From Streptomyces camelliae (GTDB taxonomy: Bacteria; Actinomycetota; Actinomycetes; Streptomycetales; Streptomycetaceae), in the NCBI RefSeq assembly GCF_027625935.1, contig NZ_CP115300.1, positions 930,001 to 994,000 on the forward strand: a stretch of 64,000 nt of DNA, read 5' to 3'. Below the pieces are notes generated by a model. It searched no databases, was not told where the DNA came from, and saw nothing but the letters and a program-made list of their open reading frames with translations. This document shows positions 27,101 to 33,758 of this stretch, piece by piece. A program made the position numbers and the translations under genes. Numbering within the stretch: the first letter of the stretch is position 1; the number at the start of each line of letters is the position of its first letter.

Positions 27101-28833
27101 GGGGTGAACACCTCGTCCGGCCGGTCGGTCCAGAAGGCCCGGTCGGCGCCGGAGTGGCGGTCGCCGGTGCGCCAACTGACGAGGAACTGCCCGCCGACGT
27201 GATGGACGGCGTGTCCGGTCGCCTCGTCGGGTACCCGGAAGGTGCACGACGCGCGTGTGCCCGCGTGGTCGACGGCCACCGCGCGACCGGCGCCGAAGAC
27301 GGTCAGCACCGGCCAGGTGCAGGTCACACGGAGGGTGTCGGCCGGGTCGAAGCCGGCGAGGGCGGCCTCCAGGGCGGGCCAGCCCAGCTCCTCGGGGAGT
27401 CCGGCGCGCAGGGTGCGGGCGAGCGGGCCGGTGAGGTCGAGGGCGGCCAGCGCCTCCTCGATGCCGTCGAGGGCGGTGGCCGTGGGCCGGTCGAGCAGGG
27501 TGGCCAGTTCCGTCACCGCCTCGTCGGCCGCGGCGAGGCCGCCGCCGCGCAGGGCGCCGAGCAGGGCCTCGACGCGGGTGTGCACCTCACCGGCGATACC
27601 GGCGTTCTCCGGCAGCCGCGTGATCGCCGTACCGGCGCCGCGCAGCCCGGCGTGCACGGTGCCCTCCAGGCGCCGGCCGAACAGCGGGTCGGCGGCCAGC
27701 GCCTTGAGGTCGCGGCGGGAGCGGTCGCCCCAGAAGGTCAGCCCCACCGCGTCGCCGGGATCCTCGACGGCGATGGCCTCGGCGAGGCAGGCGTCCAGGA
27801 GGTCGGCGTCCAGGCCCGGCCAGTGGTACTGGTCCTCGTGGATGCGCACCGGGGTGCCCGCCGCCCGGAGCCGGGGCGCGAACCGGGCGACGATCTCGAA
27901 GAGTTCGGCCGGCATGGGCTGGCGCTCCACGCCGCCGTAGGCCGCCCTGCGGTGCCGGTACGCGCGTGTGTAGCGGCCGAGCCAGCCGGCCGCGCCGCCG
28001 TCCGGGGTGAGGTGTCCGGCCGCCACCGCGTCGACGACGCCGGCGCTCAGCAGCAGGCGCAGCCAGGACGCCGCGTCGTTCCTGCTCTCCGGGAACAGGT
28101 CGAGCAGCGCGGCCTGCACGCCGGGGTCCTGAGGGTGTTCGGTCAGGGGCGCGGTGGCGGCCTCCAGCAGGGCGTCCGGGACGGCCTTGCCGCGCGCTCC
28201 GCCGAGGAGAAGGCCCAGCACGCGGGCGTCCTCGGCGGTGCCGAGCCCGGCGGCGCGCGCGGAGGCCCGGACGCGGCGGGCCAGGTCGGCCGGGAGCTCG
28301 CCCGGCGAGGCGGCCCACGCGGTGAGGACGCGCACGTACTCCTCGTGGGCCTCGGCGGCCGGCAACTGCCCGGCCAGCCAGCGCTGATGTTGGCTCAGCT
28401 CCTTGACGGGCAGCTCCCCGCGGGCCGCGCACAGCAGTGCCTGCGCCCGCCGCCAGTCGGGGTCGACCGCCAGCGCGTGCTCCTGCTCCGCCTTGCGCGC
28501 CAGGGTGTAGGCCTTGGCGGCCGTGCCGCCGGGATAGCCCAGCAGGCGGTGCGTCACGGTGTCCCAGAACCAGGGCAGATGGGCGGACGGCACCGAGCGT
28601 GCGCGACGCCGCAGTTGGTCGAGGCAGCGGCCCATCTTCGGATACGCGCGGGTCACGGCCGTACCCACCTCGTCGAGAAGCGCCAGTGCGGCGCTGTGCT
28701 CCGCCGGGTCGTGGGCGGCGGCCCAGAGGGCGTACGTCGTCGATCGGTGGGGTTCCGCGGGCAGCAGGGCGTGCTTGTGCATACGGCCGATCTTGGCACG
28801 CGGGTCTGACACTCCGTCCGGGCCTGTGGACAA
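24187..28833 (-). CDS. giant protein of unknown function (about 1,530-1,548 aa)
   Basis: I do not recognise a named family. The reading frame is intact with strong codon bias throughout. The first 450 residues are alpha-helical (TRAYPKMGRCLDQLRRRARS, GWLGRYTRAYRHRRAAYGGV). The middle (about 500-800) is beta-rich with blade-like repeats (FLVSWRTGDRHSGADRAFWT, SDGHRFWSAQVFHTRAGWVP, RLVGCRVYHRTPYRGP, DNSLLWQVHGF) suggesting a beta-propeller or similar. The rest is helical, ending ARRAGRTVFIRDAWETLKAP-like residues. No signal peptide, TM segment or Walker motif is seen. It resembles large proteins encoded with MoxR ATPase/VWA conflict-type modules, but no such partner is here. Starts at TTG 28833, GTG 28812 or ATG 28782 are all possible, and none has a strong ribosome site. 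Confidence 0.8.
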   Translation of the reverse strand: MSTGPDGVSDPRAKIGRMHKHALLPAEPHRSTTYALWAAAHDPAEHSAALALLDEVGTAVTRAYPKMGRCLDQLRRRARSVPSAHLPWFWDTVTHRLLGYPGGTAAKAYTLARKAEQEHALAVDPDWRRAQALLCAARGELPVKELSQHQRWLAGQLPAAEAHEEYVRVLTAWAASPGELPADLARRVRASARAAGLGTAEDARVLGLLLGGARGKAVPDALLEAATAPLTEHPQDPGVQAALLDLFPESRNDAASWLRLLLSAGVVDAVAAGHLTPDGGAAGWLGRYTRAYRHRRAAYGGVERQPMPAELFEIVARFAPRLRAAGTPVRIHEDQYHWPGLDADLLDACLAEAIAVEDPGDAVGLTFWGDRSRRDLKALAADPLFGRRLEGTVHAGLRGAGTAITRLPENAGIAGEVHTRVEALLGALRGGGLAAADEAVTELATLLDRPTATALDGIEEALAALDLTGPLARTLRAGLPEELGWPALEAALAGFDPADTLRVTCTWPVLTVFGAGRAVAVDHAGTRASCTFRVPDEATGHAVHHVGGQFLVSWRTGDRHSGADRAFWTDRPDEVFTPQDTFGLRPYGGLIQGGLGYQFETPDRGGRFDGERVLRPGGREGIGHHDLQLSDGHRFWSAQVFHTRAGWVPYDPVTGDRTGEPGLPEFHREIELPSGRGVFGGSYSLATLPENAPASPLGRHGRLVGCRVYHRTPYRGPSPTDFLLESVDGRTAHYRSHRPGRRPWGIIGLPEGGEQAVLVGQKTVRCHAADDNSLLWQVHGFVPPADRDRDRPPTLGEDAGPVPPPAFWHFLTTRDERSSKALRTVADITVRALLDAALESADAALLDAAAARLLPEAGDARVRASVARAALLAAGVLRRREELSRRVGVMRSGPVVTLPAAVPDTTLAPALAGLLPDLRSYEAHTPERHPGTLTAVAADGRYLRGEIDDETRALAPPVRPVEWQVLLGDIDAVAWRAAVETTPDDERAALQALLRTWSGQPFAAPGSSWRTGRAPLDSLAAAPGAAAGPERRGLARFLQPAADPAPEHTEEERTVTVTADDAARLTRLLELTDGNGPLPLTPEALTVFCRSTGVRRSVAALVLGGLPRRARHDEHTKMLRSAPYKANKTTAAEYDSFCHRLGEQGRRAVLAAGVPEDPADLWTPQGPQRAAERMAVVWAELLGAEQYVDEDLAETLETDLGLPADWARTLPAGRPPVEETGSVLVGTRNGRLDLRPVLPDGSLGERPWRDRVPYVQELSVIAWALTERPVGDPAADGALRLHTGLRARCADPGTLIQLTGQRAVAQVAEADVAFRPYDGTVLPCPEPFHDGVTEVAEVVDDGVFVVALPTGDIFLRPAALADPEGVARALEVCDRTGVSWLRPDVEQFRTVLDGLARMADRATATPVPVGGYEANPLLSAPDAVAATARRLGVGTDAAALHLQLRALARPTDRNVRRWNGWTAARHKAAQAELLAVGAVETARRARAGRTVFIRDAWETLKAPHLPLERGKLATHLASPTGLGGVHGPFVRLLPPVPLHELFARAAED

Positions 28834-28864
28834 CTCGCCCCGGCCCGGGGTGACATGCGCCGGG

Positions 28865-29866
28865 TCAGCGTGCCGCCAGTTCCCGGCGGCCGGCGACCGC
28901 CAGCGCCACGGTCAGCAGGGCGAGGGCACTCGTCTGGCCGAGGCTGCTGTTCCAGTAGCCGGCGGGGACGGGCACGCCGAGCCAGGGGTAGAGGGCGGCG
29001 ACACGTACGGCCAGGAGCAGCAGGCCGAGCGCGGCGAGCGCGAGGCCGCCGCCGGGGGCGCCGCGGTCCGGGCGGCGGACGTTCCACACCAGCCAGCCGA
29101 GGGCGCCGACGACGAAGCAGTTGGCCGGGGCCCACACCAGGTCCGTCGCGGCGGGCAGCAGCACGAGGGACGCTCCCGTCAGGACACACGCCGCCATGAA
29201 GACCAGGCCGGGGGTGCCGGCGGGGAGCCGGGCCGGGGGCGCGTCGCGGTGGTGGGCGGCGCACAGCGCGAGCGCCGGCAGCCAGACGAGGAGTGCCAGC
29301 ATGGCGACGAACGCCGGTTCCGTGAGGATCGTCGCGCCCGCCAGCGAGCCGATCAGCGGCCACAGGCTGGGCAGCGCCGCCACCAGGGCGCCGGTCCGGG
29401 CGAGGCGGCGACGGTCGTGCAGGAGGGCGAAGTAGGCGACCGTCCAGCCGAGCGGCAGGATCCACTGGGCGACGGCGACCGTGTCGGTGACGATCCCGTG
29501 GCCGGTGAAGTCCGAGAGGAACAGCCGCCGTTCGGCGCTGCCCCGGGTGAAGGTCCAGGTCAGCCGCAGCACCGGCTCGACGACGGCGGAGGCCGCGAGC
29601 AGGAGCACGGCGGACAGGGCGAAGAGCCGGACGCCCGAACCGAGCACGGCGTAGCGCCGGGGCGCGCCGGCGGCGCCGAGGCGGCTGCGCACCGCCAGGG
29701 CGGCGATGCTCGCCACCTCGCCGACCGTGGGCCGGCTCTGGTCCTGGGTGTCGCGGTCGACTCCCCACAGGTACGTCTCGACCATCTCCTCCTCCCGTTC
29801 GCGCCGGTAGTAGGCGGGGAGCAGGCGCAGCACCGTGCGGTAGCGGGCTTCCAGCAGCGTGGTCAT
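28865..29866 (-). CDS. multispanning membrane protein co-transcribed with padR
   Basis: Protein of 333 aa starting at the ATG (29864-29866) that overlaps the padR stop. The N-terminus (LLEARYRTVLRLLPAYYRRE, then REEEMVETYLWGV) is the amphipathic DUF1700/HAAS-like segment often found in membrane proteins paired with PadR regulators. Seven or eight hydrophobic helices follow (LFALSAVLLLAASAVVEPVL, WILPLGWTVAYFALLHD, LVFMAACVLTGASLVLLPAA and others). It is probably the target of the PadR repressor. Its function is unknown, and a role as a stress-responsive or transporter-like protein is only a guess. Confidence 0.87.
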   Translation of the reverse strand: MTTLLEARYRTVLRLLPAYYRREREEEMVETYLWGVDRDTQDQSRPTVGEVASIAALAVRSRLGAAGAPRRYAVLGSGVRLFALSAVLLLAASAVVEPVLRLTWTFTRGSAERRLFLSDFTGHGIVTDTVAVAQWILPLGWTVAYFALLHDRRRLARTGALVAALPSLWPLIGSLAGATILTEPAFVAMLALLVWLPALALCAAHHRDAPPARLPAGTPGLVFMAACVLTGASLVLLPAATDLVWAPANCFVVGALGWLVWNVRRPDRGAPGGGLALAALGLLLLAVRVAALYPWLGVPVPAGYWNSSLGQTSALALLTVALAVAGRRELAAR

Positions 29867-30258
29867 GCGAGGCCTCCCGCGAGTCCGGGTGCGGTCGGGG
29901 GTTCGAGGCCGGCCGGGCCGTGGAGAGGCGTGCCCGCACGGCCCTCGGCGATACGCCGGCGGGCGGCCCCGGCACCGGCGGCCATCCGCTCGGCCTCCGC
30001 CTCCAGGGCGGCCACCCCGTCGTCGGTCAGCCGGTAGTAGCGCCGCAGCCGGCCCTGCTGGACCTCCTCCCGGTCCAGCACGATCAGGCCGTCCGCGGTG
30101 AGCCGGTCCAGCACGCCGTACAGCGTGCCGACCCGCAACTGGACCTCCCCGTCGGACAGTTCCTCGACCTCGCGCAGGATGCCGTAGCCGTGCCGCGGCT
30201 GGTCGGCGAGCGCCGTGAGGACGAAGAACGCCGCCCGGGTCATGCTCTTCGCTGTCAT
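29863..30258 (-). CDS. PadR family transcriptional regulator
   Basis: Winged-helix repressor of 131 aa. Hallmarks are FFVLTALADQPRHGYGILRE, the recognition-helix region VQLRVGTLYGVLDRLTADGL, the wing IVLDREEVQQGRLRRYYRLT and a C-terminal dimerisation helix (ALEAEAERMAA). The ATG at 30256-30258 (MTAKSMTRAAFF) is chosen because the longer in-frame extension would run through the operator palindrome just upstream. It overlaps the following membrane protein gene by 4 bp (ATGA), so both are one operon and are likely autoregulated through the palindrome at 30268-30288. Confidence 0.93.
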   Translation of the reverse strand: MTAKSMTRAAFFVLTALADQPRHGYGILREVEELSDGEVQLRVGTLYGVLDRLTADGLIVLDREEVQQGRLRRYYRLTDDGVAALEAEAERMAAGAGAARRRIAEGRAGTPLHGPAGLEPPTAPGLAGGLA

Positions 30259-30267
30259 GCAGCCAGG

Positions 30268-30288
30268 ATATATCGAGAGCCGATATAT
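30268..30288. promoter_or_regulatory. PadR-type operator (ATATATCG palindrome)
   Basis: The perfect inverted repeat ATATATCG-AGAGC-CGATATAT lies 10 bp upstream of the padR start. A further ATATCGAGAG follows, giving the tandem CGAGAG spacing at 30274 and 30291. AT-rich dyads of this type are the usual PadR binding sites, and its position over the core promoter implies autorepression. Confidence 0.8.
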
Positions 30289-30315
30289 ATCGAGAGGCGA
30301 GCCTTCGGGCGACGG

Positions 30316-30450
30316 CGGCCACACGCGCGTGCCGTCGGGCATGTGCCGCGCCTGGAAATCCGGGCCGCGCGTCCAGGCGCGCGTGTCCAGGGGGAATCAC
30401 GCGCGCGTGTCCAGGGGAAAGGTGTGCCGCGCGTCCACGCGCGCGTGCCG
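30316..30450. repeat. cluster of CGCGCG palindromes and a 17-bp direct repeat
   Basis: GCGCGCGTGTCCAGGGG occurs at 30377-30393 and again at 30401-30417. The palindrome CACGCGCGCGTG occurs at 30398-30409 and 30436-30447, with a shorter CACGCGCGTG at 30322-30331 and related GCCGCGCGTCCA pieces between. The cluster fills the gap between padR and the next gene and carries no coding frame. No function can be assigned. The rest of the gap to 30707 is GC-rich DNA without a clear promoter. Confidence 0.8.
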
Positions 30451-30707
30451 TGGGAACGGGGTCCACCCCTGAGCGGATGGACGGGCGGACCCCGTTCGCC
30501 GGACCATTGTGGGCACCGGAGAACGGTCCGGCCACGTGCGCACAGCAGTCACCGGACGCGCTCTCCGCGCACCCTGCGCGGACGGCGCACACCCCGTGCG
30601 CGGGGCGCGCACCCGTCGCGACGCGCCACCCCCGGCCCCGGACGACACGCTTCCCCGCCGAACGGCGATACTGGGAAGCTCACCCGCCCCCATCAGCAGA
30701 TTGGCCC

Positions 30708-31931
30708 ATGTCGAACTCCGCCACCGACCGCGCCGCCTACCCGCAGACTCTCTGGGCCGTCCGCGGCCGCCACACCGGCCCCGCTCCCGAGGAGGTCGTG
30801 CGCCGCACCCTGCGCCGGCACCGGGAGAGCGGGGACATCGACGACTTCGCCGAACCGCCGCTGCCCGAGGACGCGACCGAGCGGATCTTCGAGGCGCGCT
30901 GGCGGGCGGCCGGCACGGTGACCGTGCGGGCCCGGCTCACCCTCGTACCGCACACGGGGCGGCCGCAGGGACACGAGTGGCGGCTCGTCGCGGAGGCCGA
31001 GCGTCCCTGGGACGAGACCTGGCCCTCGCCCGCGACCCTGTTCTGGCCCGAGCGCGGGACCGGCGAGGGCGACGACGGCGCCTGGGACCACCACGCCACG
31101 GTCACCGGCCTGCGCCTGCGGCAGGTCAACGCGCTGCCCGAGGACGACCGGGAGATGCGCCGCCGGCTGCGCGACGCGGCCCGCGAGGGCTGGTGCGTCA
31201 ACGTCGTCGTGCACGAGGCGATGACCCCGGACGAGGCGGGCCGGCTGCCGCTGGCCCGGCTGCTCCCGCCCGGCCTGCGGCACCGCGTGGTGGAGCACCG
31301 GGCCGCCCCGCAGCAGTTCCGCGCGGTCAACTACGCGCTGAAGGACCTCGGCGTCGAGGTGCCACGCGGCGGCGCCGTGGTGCTGCCGCCGCACCCGGCA
31401 CCGGAGGGCTACGACAGCCGTGAGCACCAGGTGCGCAGCGTCTTCCTGGACGGATCCGAGCCAGCCGGACTCTTCGCCGTGCTGCGGCATTTCGCCGCCC
31501 AGCCCCGGCCCCTGCCGCACGAGGCCGAGGAGGCACTGAACGACCTGCGCGAGAACTGGACCCTGATGACCCTCCGGGAGGAACTGGAGCGCGAACGCCG
31601 GCTGGTCGCCCGCTACGCCGAGGCGCTGGAGGCGATGACGAAGTCCCGGGACCTGTACAAGGACGCGGCCGAGCAGGCCCTCGCCGCCCTGGCCGCCTAC
31701 CGCGACGTCCCGCCGCCGGCCCTGCCCGAGCAGCGGCCCGCGCCCCGGACGCCGGGCGCGCTCCAGCAGCTGACCCGCACCTTCGAACGGCTGAGGTTCT
31801 CGGCCAAAGGCCAGCGGCAGCAGACCCCCGGCCCACAGGGCCCGGCGGACGCCACGCCGGGCGGCACGCGGGACGTGCCGGCCGAGGGCGACGGCCCGGC
31901 CCCGGCCGACGCCACGGACCGGGCGTCCTGA
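30708..31931 (+). CDS. hypothetical protein with C-terminal coiled coil
   Basis: Protein of 407 aa without signal peptide or membrane helix. The N-terminal 270 residues are a mixed globular domain (YPQTLWAVRGRHTGPAPEEV, FEARWRAAGTVTVRARLTLV, GWCVNVVVHEAMTPDEAGRL, FRAVNYALKDLGVEVPRGGA). A helix rich in Glu and Arg (LREELERERRLVARYAEALE, then AMTKSRDLYKDAAEQ) then forms a coiled coil, and a Pro/Gly-rich tail ends the protein. The start is taken at the ATG 30708 just before SNSATDRAAYPQ, since upstream in-frame sequence is GC-repeat-like. I do not recognise the family. Confidence 0.75.
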   Translation: MSNSATDRAAYPQTLWAVRGRHTGPAPEEVVRRTLRRHRESGDIDDFAEPPLPEDATERIFEARWRAAGTVTVRARLTLVPHTGRPQGHEWRLVAEAERPWDETWPSPATLFWPERGTGEGDDGAWDHHATVTGLRLRQVNALPEDDREMRRRLRDAAREGWCVNVVVHEAMTPDEAGRLPLARLLPPGLRHRVVEHRAAPQQFRAVNYALKDLGVEVPRGGAVVLPPHPAPEGYDSREHQVRSVFLDGSEPAGLFAVLRHFAAQPRPLPHEAEEALNDLRENWTLMTLREELERERRLVARYAEALEAMTKSRDLYKDAAEQALAALAAYRDVPPPALPEQRPAPRTPGALQQLTRTFERLRFSAKGQRQQTPGPQGPADATPGGTRDVPAEGDGPAPADATDRAS

Positions 31932-31999
31932 CCCACCGCCGGGCGATGCCCTAGCCCTGCTGCCGGCCGGCAGACGCAGGAAGCCCGGAAGGAGGCGGT

Positions 32000-32281
32000 A
32001 TGAACACCACAGCCACCCTGCTGGTGATCGGCGCCGTCGTCGCGTCGGCGCTGCTCGCCGTCGCGGCCGTCCTGCTGGTACGGCTGGTGCGGGCCCGGAA
32101 CGCGCTGCGGCGGGCCGGACTGCCGACCGGCCCGCGCTGGGTGTTCTGGGGCGCGGTCGCCTACCTGCTGCTCCCCGCCGATCTGCTGCCGGACCCTGTC
32201 TATCTGGACGACATCGGCGTGCTGCTGCTCGCGCTGCGCAGCCTGCGCGCCGCCCGGCCGTCGCTGCCGACCGAGCCCTGA
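32000..32281 (+). CDS. small DUF1232 membrane protein
   Basis: Protein of 93 aa with a strong GGAAGGAGG ribosome site. One N-terminal hydrophobic helix (TLLVIGAVVASALLAVAAVL) precedes a second membrane segment and the DUF1232 core AVAYLLLPADLLPDPVYLDD followed by IGVLLLALR. DUF1232 (YkvA-like) proteins are small membrane proteins of unknown role. It lies between the hypothetical protein and the ComB-like gene, 29 bp before the latter, and may be co-transcribed with it. Confidence 0.88.
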   Translation: MNTTATLLVIGAVVASALLAVAAVLLVRLVRARNALRRAGLPTGPRWVFWGAVAYLLLPADLLPDPVYLDDIGVLLLALRSLRAARPSLPTEP

Positions 32282-32310
32282 ACGGCCGCCGGATGGCGCA
32301 CCATTGAGCG

Positions 32311-33150
32311 ATGCTGCCCGAGTTCACCGGAATCCCCGGTACGCCCATCGCTCCGAACGTGGCCGTGGTCGTCGACGTCATGCGCGCGTTCACCGTGGCC
32401 GCCTGGGCGTTCCGGCGCGGCGCCGAGCGGATCGTGTTCGCCGGTACGCAGGAGGAGGCCCTGGAGCTGAAGGCCCGTCACCCCGGCTGGCTGGCCTTCC
32501 AGGACGGAGCGCCGGTGCCGGGATTCGACCTGGCCAACTCGCCCGCCCGGCTGCGCGCGCTGGACGTGCGGGGCCGTACGGTCGTGCAGAAGACGACCGC
32601 CGGGACGGCGGGGGCGCTCGCCGTGGCGGACGCCGGGCTGCTGCTGTGCGCGAGCTTCGTGGTGGCCGGTGCGACCGCCGAGCTGCTGCGGCGGGCCCGG
32701 CCCCGCACGGTGACCTTCGTGGTCACCGGGAACGGCGGGCGGGCCGAGGAGGATCTCGCCTGCGCGCAGTACATCGCCGACCGGATCCGCACCGGCGACA
32801 CGGATCCGGGCCCCTACGTCGACCGGGCCCGGCGCTCCGACGCCGCGGCCAGGCTGGCCGACGGCGCGCGGCGCGGCTGGGCCGGTGTCCACCCCGAGGA
32901 CGTGTCGATGTGCCTGGAGGCGGACACCTTCCCGTTCGCCATGGCGGCCGCCCGCGTGGACGGCCACCTGGTGCTGCGCCCGGTGCATTCTGCCGGCGCG
33001 GAGCCGGGCGGCGGCACGGAGCCGGACCGCCCGGCGGACGCCCGCCCGGCGCACCCCGCGAGCGCGAACCCGGCAGGCACCGAGCCCGCAGACGTGCACC
33101 CCGCCGGTACGGAGCCCGGCGGCGCGGAGCCGGGCCGTCCGGCGGACTGA
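32311..33150 (+). CDS. ComB-like 2-phosphosulfolactate phosphatase
   Basis: Protein of 279 aa. It matches the ComB family, Mg2+-dependent phosphatases that convert 2-phosphosulfolactate to sulfolactate in coenzyme M synthesis. Visible family motifs are [20 protein letters not shown] near the N-terminus, [27 protein letters not shown] and [21 protein letters not shown] (given in part), then [20 protein letters not shown] residues. Actinobacteria do not make coenzyme M by the archaeal route, and no other com gene is near, so the substrate is probably different. The last 50 residues are an irregular repeat of [13 protein letters not shown] units of low complexity, an odd tail for this family. 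Confidence 0.85.
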   Translation: MLPEFTGIPGTPIAPNVAVVVDVMRAFTVAAWAFRRGAERIVFAGTQEEALELKARHPGWLAFQDGAPVPGFDLANSPARLRALDVRGRTVVQKTTAGTAGALAVADAGLLLCASFVVAGATAELLRRARPRTVTFVVTGNGGRAEEDLACAQYIADRIRTGDTDPGPYVDRARRSDAAARLADGARRGWAGVHPEDVSMCLEADTFPFAMAAARVDGHLVLRPVHSAGAEPGGGTEPDRPADARPAHPASANPAGTEPADVHPAGTEPGGAEPGRPAD

Positions 33151-33758
33151 CTCCGGGACGCGATCCGCGCCGCGCCGTCGGTGAGCCGCCGGCGCACGGG
33201 TCAGCCTGTGTCCTCACGGTGGGCGCGGGCCGTCAGGCAGGCCCGTGGGCAGGACCGCAAGCGCCCCGTGCGCGGCCGCCGCTGCCGCCGTGACAGCGAG
33301 CCGGGGCGGGCCAGGTGGTTGTCCCACAGCCGGGCCGGGCCGGCTGGACGCGTCGCCCGCCGAGGAGCTGCCCGGCGGCAAGTACCGCGATGACACCGAG
33401 CGCGGCAGTCGCCGTGACGAGTCGGACCTGCGCCGCGCGGGCAGGCGGGGCGAGGGCCGGCAGGACACACAGACCCGAGGCGTCGGCGCTGGCCGCGAGG
33501 ACCCCCTGGGACGGTCCGGCCCAGAAGCGCGGGGCGCGGGCCCCCGCGCAGCAGGACCAGCAGCGCCGGGCGGGAGACCGCGGTCGCAGGGGAGGCCTCC
33601 GCCGGCCGGGACGCCCTCGGCCGAGCCATGTGAGTGGCACCGACCGGATGGCGGGTCGGCCCGCGTTCTCCCCTCTTGCCCAGGTGCATTCCGTGCTCCT
33701 TGTGGCGCATTCTTGCTGTGTCAGCCACCCGGAGGGCGCACGGGACGAGGTAGGGCCG
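33151..33758 (-). other. intergenic stretch with a possible membrane-protein remnant
   Basis: No confident gene is present in these 608 bp. On the minus strand, one frame encodes a hydrophobic, protein-like run (GLCVLPALAPPARAAQVRLV, then TATAALGVIAVLAAGQLLGG) at about 33370-33490. Another frame continues with RLAVTAAAAAAHGALAVL at about 33240-33300. A short, frameshifted membrane-protein relic is possible. No start codon or ribosome site fits. Confidence 0.3.

Noticed and set aside
24217..28809. 1,530-aa open frame on the plus strand
   Set aside because: Complement of the giant minus-strand gene. Its composition (Gly/Arg/Glu/Val) is typical of antisense frames, and the opposite strand shows proper codon bias and folded-protein-like sequence.
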